Positions 23,066-30,968 of a stretch of 64,000 nt of DNA are shown piece by piece; the stretch's first letter is position 1; every line of letters begins with the position of its first letter. The notes beneath the pieces were generated by a model. The model had not been told where the DNA came from, searched no databases, and saw only the letters and a program-made list of their open reading frames with translations. The position numbers and the translations under genes are program-made. This DNA is from an uncultured Kiritimatiellota bacterium (GTDB taxonomy: Bacteria > Verrucomicrobiota > Kiritimatiellia > RFP12 > UBA1067). Location: the NCBI GenBank assembly GCA_934643865.1, contig CAKUCX010000011.1, forward strand, positions 1-64,000, in the 5' to 3' direction.

Positions 23066-25372
23066 TCAGTCCTCGCGCGTCACACCCGTGCGAAGGAGCG
23101 GCAGCACGCGCTCCGCGCGCCGGTCGTAGTTGAAGACGGTGAAGCCCCCGAGGCCCAGCTCGCGCACGGCCTCGATCTGCTTCGCGAGCCGCACGCCGTC
23201 CGTCCCGTCGTTCTCCCAGCAGGAGAGGCCGATGCCGGGGTAGAGCTTCACCTTCTTCCCCACGGCCTCCATCTGCGTGCGCACCTGGCTGCGGAACATC
23301 GCGGCGGACTCGACGTAGTCCATGTGGCACGCGAAGTCCAGCCAGCCCGCGCGGCACCACGCCGGCCAGTCCTGCGCCACCGTCTCGGGATCGCTCGCCG
23401 GGTTGCGGAAGAGCGCCGCCGAGACCTGCACCCCCGGCGCCTCCCTGCGGACGCGCGTGGCGACCGTCTCGACGACCCGGGAGATGTTCCCCGTGCGGAA
23501 GCGTGTCCATTCGCGCTTCAGCGTCGCCTTCGCGCCGTACACCGCGCCGGGCCAGTTCGTGACCGCGTGGCCGAGCGCCGCCTCGAAGCGCGCGCGGCAC
23601 TCCGCGCAGAAGCAGCTCTCGCCGCCGGGATAGCGGATGTAGTCGAAGTGGACGCCGTCCGCCCCCTTCTTCGCGAGTTCGACCATCGCGTCGATCTCCA
23701 GCTGCTGGTTCGCGGGATGCGACGGACAGAGCCAGCGCCGCAGTGCCCTGCCCTTTGCGTCCACCTGCGTGCGCCCCGCCGCCGCCATCTGATCCTCGAA
23801 CGCCTTCGACGTGTGCGAGCCCATGTTCCAGCAGACCTTCCACACGTGCATCTTCACGCCGTACTTCCGGCACGCCGCCCGGCACTGCTCGAACGCATCG
23901 CCCTTCGTCGCCACGTCCGCCGCCACGGGCAGCACCTGCGAGGAATAGAACGCCACGCCGCCCCACGCGAGGTTCGGGATGACCGCGTTGAAGCCGTTCT
24001 CCTTCAGGAAGCGGATGGAGGCGTCCCAGTCGCGGTCGCCGCCGAGGCCGCGCGCGCTGTGGCACCAGAACGCGCGGTGTTCGCCCGGCTTCGACGGACG
24101 CTCCGCCAGCCACGCGCGCATCTCCGCCGCCTTCTTCTCCGCCGCCGCCGTCTGCGCCTCGATCTTCTTCTCCAGGGACGGCGCGAGCGCACGGGCAATC
24201 GCGCGCATGAAGTCGGCCGGTGCCCCCTCCGTGCCCCCCAGCCACACGTGGCTCATGAAGAGCCCCGCCTTCGTGCGGACGAGCGCGGGGATGCCGAGCG
24301 GCTTCCGCGCGCCGTCCGCCCATTCCGCCACCACCTCCACCCCCGCGTCCGGCACGGGGACCTGCGTCATCCACGACGCCTGGGGGACGAACGCGGGCTG
24401 CCCCGCGAGGCCCGCCCCCGCCTTGAGGAAGCCCGCGATCGACGCGCCGCCGCCGTCGTCCGGGCGGCGGGCGCCCTTCACGCGCACGCCCAGCAGCTCG
24501 TAGACCCCGCGTGGCTGCGAGTAGCACGCCAGGATCCGGCCGCCCCCCTCGACGTAGGCGCGCAGAAGCGCCAGCTTCTCAGACGGGACCTGCGGGTTGT
24601 AGGGGAGGACGACGGCGGCCATGCCCTTCAGCGCCTCCGCCGTGAGGTCCGTGTCCGCCACGATCACCGCCTCCACGCCGATCGCGCGCAGGGAGGCGCC
24701 CACCGTGCCCGCGAAACTCAGGTAGCTCTTCGCGTCCGCCCCGCCCTTCGCGGCAAGCGAATCCGCGTAGACGACCGCAACGTCCGGCTCGCCCCCCGCC
24801 ACGGCGACGTTCGCGATGGCGCACCGCGCCCGCCCCGTCCCCGCGCGCCACCCGGAAATGCGCACGGCGGTGATGGCCCCCCACCCCGCCGGCGCCCCCT
24901 CGGGCGCGCACTTCGCCTTCATCACCGTCACGCGCTGCCACGCGCCGCTTCCCTCCTCGGGGGAGAAGCTGCCGTGGTACCAGCCCTCTCCGCTGCGGAA
25001 GTAGCAGCTGAAGGCGCTGAACTGCGAAAGGTCGTCGCAGTAGAAGTCGAACTGGAGGCCCGGCCGCAGGCGCAGGTCGCAGGGGAGCCTGATGTCCCAG
25101 CTCGCCCGCGCGGGCGGCTTCGCCTGGGTGAAGTCCGCCGTCATCTCCACCACGCCCGGCGCCGCGAGGCGCGTCGGCGGCGTCGCCGCGCCGCTCGAAA
25201 CGGCCGCCTTCAGGGCGGCGGCGTTCGTGAGGACGCTCCAGGACGCCAGCACCTTCGCCCCGCCGGCGGCGGGCGCGGCGGGCAGCGGCGGCAGCCTGTC
25301 GGCGCACCCCGCCACCAGGAGCAGGGCCAGCCCCGGAAATCCAAACGTCGCGACAAACAGGTTCGTCCTCAT
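23066..25372 (-). CDS. glycosyl-hydrolase-like 10 (GHL10/DUF187-type) lipoprotein
   Basis: The 768-residue protein has a lipoprotein signal (LLLVAGC, Cys23) and an N-terminal region of about 400 residues with beta-sandwich and glutamine-amidotransferase-like stretches (YVEGGGRILACYSQPRGVYELLG). The C-terminal TIM barrel has the DUF187/GHL10 hallmarks HRAFWCHSARG, DGVHFDYIRYPGG and DFACHMDYVES. Such proteins are thought to act on cell-wall or polysaccharide glycans, but the reaction is unproven. The ATG at 25372 has AAGGAAGG upstream. It is the last of four genes running from ispD. Confidence 0.82.
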   Translation of the reverse strand: MRTNLFVATFGFPGLALLLVAGCADRLPPLPAAPAAGGAKVLASWSVLTNAAALKAAVSSGAATPPTRLAAPGVVEMTADFTQAKPPARASWDIRLPCDLRLRPGLQFDFYCDDLSQFSAFSCYFRSGEGWYHGSFSPEEGSGAWQRVTVMKAKCAPEGAPAGWGAITAVRISGWRAGTGRARCAIANVAVAGGEPDVAVVYADSLAAKGGADAKSYLSFAGTVGASLRAIGVEAVIVADTDLTAEALKGMAAVVLPYNPQVPSEKLALLRAYVEGGGRILACYSQPRGVYELLGVRVKGARRPDDGGGASIAGFLKAGAGLAGQPAFVPQASWMTQVPVPDAGVEVVAEWADGARKPLGIPALVRTKAGLFMSHVWLGGTEGAPADFMRAIARALAPSLEKKIEAQTAAAEKKAAEMRAWLAERPSKPGEHRAFWCHSARGLGGDRDWDASIRFLKENGFNAVIPNLAWGGVAFYSSQVLPVAADVATKGDAFEQCRAACRKYGVKMHVWKVCWNMGSHTSKAFEDQMAAAGRTQVDAKGRALRRWLCPSHPANQQLEIDAMVELAKKGADGVHFDYIRYPGGESCFCAECRARFEAALGHAVTNWPGAVYGAKATLKREWTRFRTGNISRVVETVATRVRREAPGVQVSAALFRNPASDPETVAQDWPAWCRAGWLDFACHMDYVESAAMFRSQVRTQMEAVGKKVKLYPGIGLSCWENDGTDGVRLAKQIEAVRELGLGGFTVFNYDRRAERVLPLLRTGVTRED

Positions 25373-25392
25373 GAAACCTTCCTTGCGTGGGG

Positions 25393-26022
25393 TCATTTCT
25401 TCTCGGAAGCGGGCGCAACCGTCTTCAGCGACTTGAGCGCCTCGGCAAGCGCGGCGTCGACGGCCTGCGAAAAGGCCTGCGCATAGTCGCCGTCCGCCGC
25501 ATCCGCCGCGCCGGCGCCCGCGCCCTGCAGGACGACGGTGCGCGGGCCGCGTCCGGCCTTCACGACGTCGAGCGCCACGGCCGCGCGCGCGCGGCGCCGG
25601 CCGGGCGTGCGGCAGTCGAGCGAGAGGTCGACAACCTGCACCTCCACCTGCGCATCGGCCCAGGCGGCGCTCGAAAGGCCGACGACGGAGCCGAAACGGC
25701 CGTCCGCGCCGAGCCGCCGCCGCACAGGCGCGCGCAGAAGCGAGGCGGGGGAGGAGGCGAAGACGTTGTAGTGGTCGAAGGCGACCGACCCGTCCGCGCG
25801 CCGCACGACGAACGGCGGCTTGTCGTAGGGGGCGTCCACGGCGACGGCGCCCACGCGCGTCGTCCCGAACGCGGGCTTTGCCGCGCCTTCCGCAGACGGG
25901 ACGGCCGGCAGGAGATCCGGGGCGACGTCGAGCGTCCAGGCCCTTGTCTCCGGCGCCGTCGAGGAGAGGCAGCCCGCGCAGCAGCAGGCAAGCGGGACGC
26001 CAACGAGCGAACATCCTCTCAT
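25393..26022 (-). CDS. PqiC/ABC-type transport auxiliary lipoprotein family protein
   Basis: The protein is about 209 residues from the ATG at 26022. The signal peptide ends in a Cys-rich lipobox (ACCCAGC). The family segment PPFVVRRADGSVAFDHYNVFA matches the Y/F-R-x(5-8)-Y-x-x-W/F-A pattern of PqiC-type auxiliary lipoproteins that work with MCE/ABC lipid transporters. GGAGGG lies 9 nt before the ATG, so I prefer it over a GTG three codons upstream. No MCE or permease gene is adjacent, so its transporter must lie elsewhere. Confidence 0.72.
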   Translation of the reverse strand: MRGCSLVGVPLACCCAGCLSSTAPETRAWTLDVAPDLLPAVPSAEGAAKPAFGTTRVGAVAVDAPYDKPPFVVRRADGSVAFDHYNVFASSPASLLRAPVRRRLGADGRFGSVVGLSSAAWADAQVEVQVVDLSLDCRTPGRRRARAAVALDVVKAGRGPRTVVLQGAGAGAADAADGDYAQAFSQAVDAALAEALKSLKTVAPASEKK

Positions 26023-26040
26023 GCTTCGCACCCTCCGCCC

Positions 26041-26778
26041 CTAGCGGCCGATCTCCAGGCGGGCCGCGCACTTCTCCGGCAGCCCCGCCGCGCGGTTGCG
26101 CGCCATCGCCGCCTGCACGTCGTACGCGAGCCGGCGGAAGCGCACCCGCCGCGCCGCCATGTCGTAGATGACGTAGGAGGCGCGCGGATCGCCGTCGCGC
26201 GGCTGCCCCACGGAGCCGACGTTGATGAAGAGGCGCTGCCCGAGTTCGGGCGTGAAGTCGCCCAGCTGGTAGTGGACGACGCCGCCCGGCTCGTTCGCGT
26301 AGATGATCGGCACGTGCGTGTGCCCGTGGAAGCAGAGCGGCGTCTTCTGGTAGCTGAAGTTCGCCTCGGCCTGCTGGTTCTCGAAGACATAGCCCCAGTG
26401 GGCCGGACGGTCGAGCGTCGCATGAACGAGCATGAAGCCCATCACGGGCTTCTGGAGCGGCAGGTCGTGGAGCCAGGCGATGTCACCCCCCGAGAGCTGG
26501 CTGCGCGTCCACGCCACCACGTGGGCCGCGCTCGGATGGAAATCGGCCAGATTCGTCTCGGGATAGGCGACGTAGTGGTCGTGGTTGCCCTGCACGCACG
26601 GGCATCCCAGCTCGTCGCGCACCATGCGGATGCATGCGGCCGGCGCGGCGTTGTAGCCCACGATGTCGCCCACGCACGCAAAGTCGGTCGCCCCTTGCGC
26701 GCGCGCGTCGTCCACGACGACCCTCAGGGCGTCAATGTTCGCGTGGATGTCGCCAAGAATCGCGTAGACTCGCCCCAT
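26041..26778 (-). CDS. calcineurin-like metallophosphoesterase (YfcE/MJ0936-type)
   Basis: The 245-residue protein carries the dinuclear metal phosphoesterase motifs in order: GDIHAN near the N-terminus, GDIVGYN, GNHDHY, a central His region and FHGHTHVP, followed by NVGSVGQPRDGDP. Family members hydrolyse phosphodiesters or phosphoproteins, and the substrate is unknown. The ATG at 26778 has a GAGG ribosome binding site. A GTG four codons earlier is possible. It sits 33 bp downstream of ispD. Confidence 0.88.
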   Translation of the reverse strand: MGRVYAILGDIHANIDALRVVVDDARAQGATDFACVGDIVGYNAAPAACIRMVRDELGCPCVQGNHDHYVAYPETNLADFHPSAAHVVAWTRSQLSGGDIAWLHDLPLQKPVMGFMLVHATLDRPAHWGYVFENQQAEANFSYQKTPLCFHGHTHVPIIYANEPGGVVHYQLGDFTPELGQRLFINVGSVGQPRDGDPRASYVIYDMAARRVRFRRLAYDVQAAMARNRAAGLPEKCAARLEIGR

Positions 26779-26811
26779 TCGACCTCGCACTCCTCCCCGA
26801 CGCGTCCGCCC

Positions 26812-27492
26812 TCAGCCCTTCAGGACGACGGCGGCGGCCAGCTGAAGATCCTCCGCCGTCGTGATCTTCAGGTTCGGCTTTTCGCATTCGAAGATCTTGA
26901 CGGGCTCGCCGAGCAGCTCCACGGCGGCGGCGTCGTCCACGACGTCCGCCTTCTGCTCCGCGACGGCCGCGTAGGCCCTCTTGAGGAGGCGCACGTCGAA
27001 CGCCTGCGGCGTCTGGACGGCCCACAGCTTCGCGCGATCCTCCGTGCGCGTGACGGTCGTGCCCTTCTCGACGAACTTCACCGCGTCCCAGATGCGGCGG
27101 CCGACCACCGCCGCGCCGCCGCGCCGGGCGAGCTTGACCACCTCGGCGATCGTCTCGGGCTTCACGCAGGGCCGCGCCCCGTCGTGGACGACGACGACGC
27201 GCGTGTCGGCATCCAGCTCCTTCAGGCCGTTCATCACCGAATCCTGCCGCTTCGCGCCGCCGGCCACGACCGCCCGCACCTTCGAGATGCCGAACATCCT
27301 GACGACGGCCTTCGCGGCGATGAGCTGGTCCTTGCGCACCACGAGAACGATCTGGTCGACATCCGAGCAGTGTTCAAAGGCGAGAAGGCTCCACGCCACC
27401 ACAGGCTTGGGGCCCAGATTCAGAAACGCCTTGTCCGTCCCCGCACCCATGCGCTCGCTCTTCCCCGCCGCCACGATAATCGCCGTAACCAT
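26812..27492 (-). CDS. ispD: 2-C-methyl-D-erythritol 4-phosphate cytidylyltransferase
   Basis: The 226-residue enzyme activates MEP with CTP in the non-mevalonate isoprenoid pathway. The nucleotide-binding loop is VAAGKSERMG at residues 7-16, the mid-protein VHDGARPC motif carries the metal-binding Asp, and ITTAEDL is near the C-terminus. The length is normal. Its promoter lies 73 nt upstream and directly abuts the terminator of the preceding repeat-protein gene. It is the first gene of a same-strand run with a phosphoesterase and two lipoproteins. Confidence 0.93.
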   Translation of the reverse strand: MVTAIIVAAGKSERMGAGTDKAFLNLGPKPVVAWSLLAFEHCSDVDQIVLVVRKDQLIAAKAVVRMFGISKVRAVVAGGAKRQDSVMNGLKELDADTRVVVVHDGARPCVKPETIAEVVKLARRGGAAVVGRRIWDAVKFVEKGTTVTRTEDRAKLWAVQTPQAFDVRLLKRAYAAVAEQKADVVDDAAAVELLGEPVKIFECEKPNLKITTAEDLQLAAAVVLKG

Positions 27493-27565
27493 CTTCTGTG
27501 GACTTCCCTTCTCTTCTGCTCATTTCTCGTTCACATTCAACCGTGCGCACATCGCGCTTTCCGTT

Positions 27566-27574
27566 AGTCTACCA
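27566..27574 (-). promoter_or_regulatory. extended -10 promoter of ispD
   Basis: The minus strand reads TGGTAGACT, immediately after the U-run of the upstream terminator. It predicts a leader of about 65 nt. Confidence 0.5.
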
Positions 27575-27593
27575 AAAAGGACACGCAGCGTCC
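27574..27593 (-). terminator. Rho-independent terminator of the repeat-protein gene
   Basis: On the minus strand a 6-bp stem (GGACGC/GTGTCC, one G-U pair) with a TGC loop is followed by TTTTT. A GC-rich palindrome (about 27604-27622) just upstream may strengthen it. The U-run merges with the ispD -10 region. Confidence 0.6.
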
Positions 27594-27623
27594 AGCCGTC
27601 GCCCGGCCCGCCGGGCCGGCGGT

Positions 27624-28052
27624 TCACCTCCGCGTTCCCTGCAAACGCCCCTGGGCATCGCGGTAGGTCGTGCGTCCCGACGAATCCGTCGTCGCCGTGC
27701 CCGTCAACCGGCCCTGCGTATCGCGGTAGATGACCTTTCCGCTTGAATCCCTGTACGACGTCCCCGTCGTCCGGCCCATCGCGTCGCGGTACGTCGTCTT
27801 CCCATATGCGTCTGTCGTCGCCGTGCCCTGACTGCGCCCCATCGCATCGCGGAACGTCGTCCGATCGCCGGAGACCGTGGCCGTGCCCTGGCTGCGCCCC
27901 ATCGCGTCGCGGTACGTCGTCCTTCCATATGCGTCTGTCGTCGCGGTGCCCTGCTGCCGTCCCATCGCGTCGCGGTACGTCCGCCTGTCCGTTCCCGCAG
28001 CAAGCGCCGCCCCCGCGACAACCGCGGAAACGACAATCAGAAGTCTCTTCAT
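27624..28052 (-). CDS. secreted protein made of YRDAxGRxxGTATT repeats
   Basis: The 142-residue protein is a signal peptide (MKRLLIVVSAVVAGAALAAG) followed by about six imperfect repeats of 19-20 residues. The consensus is YRDAMGRSQGTATTDAYGRTT, of which the YRDAxGR and GTATT parts are best kept. The pattern resembles the short Tyr/Gly/Asp repeats of YD/RHS-type or bacterial surface repeat proteins, but it is too small to assign. The repeat unit is also visible in the DNA at about 60 bp (48 bp for one shorter unit), so copy number may vary between strains. Own promoter and terminator suggest a monocistronic unit. Confidence 0.75.
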   Translation of the reverse strand: MKRLLIVVSAVVAGAALAAGTDRRTYRDAMGRQQGTATTDAYGRTTYRDAMGRSQGTATVSGDRTTFRDAMGRSQGTATTDAYGKTTYRDAMGRTTGTSYRDSSGKVIYRDTQGRLTGTATTDSSGRTTYRDAQGRLQGTRR

Positions 28053-28150
28053 GACATTCCTCCTCTAGCCTAGAACCCTGGGGAGCCTCGAACGAAGGAG
28101 AGACCTGAACGCCCCCCTGCACCCCTGCGCCCCCTCAACCAACCGAACAC

Positions 28151-28159
28151 AGCATACCA
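28151..28159 (-). promoter_or_regulatory. extended -10 promoter of the repeat-protein gene
   Basis: The minus strand reads TGGTATGCT, about 98 nt before the ATG. It is divergent from the FAD oxidoreductase promoter about 50 bp away. Confidence 0.5.
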
Positions 28160-28202
28160 CGAACGGAACATCCGTGTCAATTGCGCAAAACGCCGGATTA
28201 CA

Positions 28203-28211
28203 TGGTATACT
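28203..28211 (+). promoter_or_regulatory. extended -10 promoter of the FAD oxidoreductase gene
   Basis: The plus strand reads TGGTATACT, 58 nt before the ATG at 28270. No strong -35 is apparent. Confidence 0.6.
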
Positions 28212-28269
28212 GGAACACATCGCGCCCCCGCATGTGCGGGCGCGCGGCAGAAAAAAAGGAGAAGAGGAC

Positions 28270-29664
28270 ATGGACATGACGCGCAGGGCATTCTTCGGGA
28301 CTTCGCTCGCGGCGGGAACGTGCGCGGCGGCGGGTGGTGGAACGGCCGCGCGCGGGGTGCGCTTCGCCGAGCCGGGCCGGGAACTTCCCGTGGACGACTG
28401 GGCGGACGTGATCGTGTGCGGGGGTGGCCCCGCCGGCGTCGCCGCCGCCGTCGCCGCCGCGCGCGCGGGGAAGAAGGTGCGTCTCTTCGAGCTGCGGGGG
28501 TGCCTGGGCGGCGTGTGGACGGCGGGGCTTCTCACCTACATCTTCGACTTCGACAAGAGCGCGACAGACCGCGAGATCATGAAGCGGCTCGACGCCTATG
28601 GCGCGCGGACGGTTGACCGTCCCGGCGCGGCGGGCCTGGCGTACTATCCGGACGGGCTCGACAAGAACTGGGTCTACGAGCCCGAGTACATGAAACTCGT
28701 CTGCGAGGACATGTGCCTGGAGAGCGGCGTGCGCGTGACGCTCCACACGACGGTCGTCGCGGCCTGGCGCGACGCGGCGGGGAAGAACATCGCGACCATC
28801 GTCACGGAGTCGAAGAGCGGGCGGCAGGCCTGGCGCGCGAAGACGTTCATCGACTGCACGGGCGACGGCGACCTCGCCGCCCAGGCGGGCTGCGGGTTCG
28901 ACCTCGGCTGGACGCCCGACGGCTTCGGCCAGCCGGCGACCCTGAACGCCCTCGTCGTCGTGAAGGACGGCGACGCCATCCGGGACTATGTGTCCAACGA
29001 GCCCGCGATGTGGACGCGCGCCGTCTCCAAGGGGAAGCCGATCTGCCACCACATCGAGGCGTCCCACCGTCTGCGTGACCTCCTGCATGCGCAGGGACTC
29101 GACCCGAGCTACGGCGATCCCACGCTCTTCCGCTGCCACGACAACCTCTTCTGCTTCATGGCGACGCACGCCTACCGGCTGCGTCTCGACGACGCCCAGG
29201 CGATCTCCGACGCGACGATCCGCGCGCGCAAGGAGATCTTCCGCCTTGCGGACGCCCTGGCGCGCCTTGGCGGCATCTGGACCGGCTTCCGCGTTGCGTA
29301 CACGGCGGAGCAGATCGGCCACCGCGACGCGCGGCGTATCCACGGGCGCTACACCGTCACGCGCGCGGACGTGGCGGCGGGGCGGCGCTTCGAGGACGCG
29401 GTGACGGAGTCGCGCTTCGGCATCGACATCCACGGGCTCGACAAGAAGGCGAACGACGAACGGGCGGCGGGGCAGAACTTCGGCGCGAAGTTCCGTCCGT
29501 TCCAGATCCCGCTTCGCGCCTGCCGCGCGCGCGACGTCGACAACCTTTACATGGCGGGGCGCTGCATCTCCGGCGACTTCATCGCCCACGCGAGCTACCG
29601 CGTGACGGGCAGCTCCGTCGCGCAGGGCGAGGCGGTTGGCAGGGCCGCCGCCGGTTTGCTATAA
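28270..29664 (+). CDS. Tat-exported FAD-dependent oxidoreductase
   Basis: The 464-residue protein has a twin-arginine signal (MTRRAFFGTSLAAG) and an FAD-binding Rossmann motif (VIVCGGGPAGVAAAVAAARAG) at about residues 46-66. The FIDCTGDGDLAAQAG segment and C-terminal GRCISGDFIAHASYRVTG are typical of the FAD-dependent oxidoreductase family (PF12831-like) common in PVC bacteria, often linked to carbohydrate catabolism. The ATG at 28270 has GGAGAAGAGGA upstream. The stop codon TAA lies inside the -10 box of metK. Substrate unknown. Confidence 0.88.
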   Translation: MDMTRRAFFGTSLAAGTCAAAGGGTAARGVRFAEPGRELPVDDWADVIVCGGGPAGVAAAVAAARAGKKVRLFELRGCLGGVWTAGLLTYIFDFDKSATDREIMKRLDAYGARTVDRPGAAGLAYYPDGLDKNWVYEPEYMKLVCEDMCLESGVRVTLHTTVVAAWRDAAGKNIATIVTESKSGRQAWRAKTFIDCTGDGDLAAQAGCGFDLGWTPDGFGQPATLNALVVVKDGDAIRDYVSNEPAMWTRAVSKGKPICHHIEASHRLRDLLHAQGLDPSYGDPTLFRCHDNLFCFMATHAYRLRLDDAQAISDATIRARKEIFRLADALARLGGIWTGFRVAYTAEQIGHRDARRIHGRYTVTRADVAAGRRFEDAVTESRFGIDIHGLDKKANDERAAGQNFGAKFRPFQIPLRACRARDVDNLYMAGRCISGDFIAHASYRVTGSSVAQGEAVGRAAAGLL

Positions 29665-29665
29665 T
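29657..29665 (+). promoter_or_regulatory. extended -10 promoter of metK, overlapping the upstream stop codon
   Basis: The plus strand reads TGCTATAAT. The TAA stop of the FAD oxidoreductase (29662-29664) is part of the hexamer. Transcription is expected to start near 29672. Confidence 0.7.
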
Positions 29666-29673
29666 ACGCCCAT

Positions 29674-29761
29674 CGAAGCATCAGGAAGCGGACGCCCGTG
29701 CGTCCGTGCCAACCGAGCGGGAACGCCACGGTGGCTGGGGATCCACCCCGGATGCGCTTCG
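29674..29761 (+). promoter_or_regulatory. structured metK leader, candidate SAM-clan riboswitch
   Basis: The leader between the metK promoter and its ATG can fold into a closed multi-stem structure. P1 pairs CGAAGC-AUC (29674-29682) with GAU-GC-GCUUCG (29751-29761, 2-nt bulge). P2 is a perfect 6-bp hairpin (29690-29695 with 29700-29705). P3 is a small GCG/CGC hairpin (29717-29726) and P4 pairs GGGG with CCCC (29737-29749). The single strands flanking P3, CCAACC and ACGGUGGC, resemble the GCAACC...GGUGC core of SAM-I/SAM-IV riboswitches. The match is partial, so this is a candidate only. Confidence 0.4.
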
Positions 29762-29786
29762 CAAGTACGAAGAAAGAGAGCACAAC

Positions 29787-30968
29787 ATGGCAAAACATGC
29801 CGGACGGCACGTTTTCACTTCCGAATCGGTTTCGGAAGGTCATCCTGACAAGGTTGCGGACCAGATTTCAGACGCGATCCTCGACGCCTGCCTGAAGGGC
29901 GATGCGCAGGCCCACGTCGCGTGCGAGACGATGGTGGGGCCGAACCTCGTCGTCAACATGGGCGAAATCGCGGCGCGCGGCTACGAGAAGGTGAACCCCC
30001 AGGAGATCGCGCGTGCGGTCGTGAAGGACATCGGCTACGACCGCCCCGGTGAGGGTTTCAGCTGGGACACGTTCAACTACCTGAGCGCCCTCCACGGGCA
30101 GAGCCCCGACATCGCGCAGGGCGTCAACCGCGCGAAGGCCGAGAAGCAGGGCGCGGGCGACCAGGGGATGATGTTCGGCTACGCGACGAACGAGACGAAG
30201 TGCCTCATGCCGGCGCCGCTCGTCTACGCGCACGAGCTGCTGCGCCACTTCACGAAGCTGCGCAAGTCGGGCGAGATGCCGTTCCTGCGCCCCGACGCGA
30301 AGAGCCAGCTCTCCGTCGCGTACGAGGACGGGCGGCCGGTCGCCATCGAGACGGTCGTCCTCTCGCACCAGACGACCGAGGCGGGCGCGTGCCGGAAATG
30401 CTACGCCGAGCTGGAGGAGATCGCGCGCGACGTCCTCGCCGGGACGGGCCTCCTGACGGCGCGCACGAAGTTCCACGTGAACCCCACGGGCAAATTCGTG
30501 GTGGGCGGCCCGACGGGCGACAGCGGCCTGACGGGGCGCAAGATCATCGTCGACACCTACGGCGGCATGGCCGCGCACGGCGGCGGCGCGTTCAGCGGCA
30601 AGGACCCGTCGAAGGTGGACCGCAGCGCGGCCTACTACGCGCGCTACGCGGCGAAAAACATCGTCGCGGCGGGGCTCGCGGACCGTTGCCAGATCCAGGT
30701 GGCCTACGCGATCGGCGTCGACCGGCCCGTCTCCGTGTGCGTGAAGACGTTCGGCACGAACCACAGCGTCACGAACGAGCAGCTGGAGAAGGTGATCCTC
30801 TCGGGAAAGGTGTTCGACTTCCGTCCGTACGCGCTCATCGCCGACCTCGGCCTCACGAAGCCAAAAGGCTGGCGCTACCGCGACACCTCCACCGGCGGGC
30901 ACTTCGGCCACGCCGGCTTCCCGTGGGAGAAGACGGACCGGGCGGCGGCGCTCAAGGCCGCGCTCTAG
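29787..30968 (+). CDS. metK: S-adenosylmethionine synthase
   Basis: The 393-residue enzyme makes SAM from methionine and ATP. Signature motifs are GHPDKVADQISDA near the N-terminus, GAGDQGMMFGYA in the first third, and GGGAFSGKDPSKVDRS in the C-terminal half, all intact. The ATG at 29787 gives MAKHAGRHVFTSESV, the family start, with AGAAAGAGAG upstream. Its last 17 bp overlap the convergent pyruvyl transferase-like gene. Confidence 0.96.
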   Translation: MAKHAGRHVFTSESVSEGHPDKVADQISDAILDACLKGDAQAHVACETMVGPNLVVNMGEIAARGYEKVNPQEIARAVVKDIGYDRPGEGFSWDTFNYLSALHGQSPDIAQGVNRAKAEKQGAGDQGMMFGYATNETKCLMPAPLVYAHELLRHFTKLRKSGEMPFLRPDAKSQLSVAYEDGRPVAIETVVLSHQTTEAGACRKCYAELEEIARDVLAGTGLLTARTKFHVNPTGKFVVGGPTGDSGLTGRKIIVDTYGGMAAHGGGAFSGKDPSKVDRSAAYYARYAAKNIVAAGLADRCQIQVAYAIGVDRPVSVCVKTFGTNHSVTNEQLEKVILSGKVFDFRPYALIADLGLTKPKGWRYRDTSTGGHFGHAGFPWEKTDRAAALKAAL

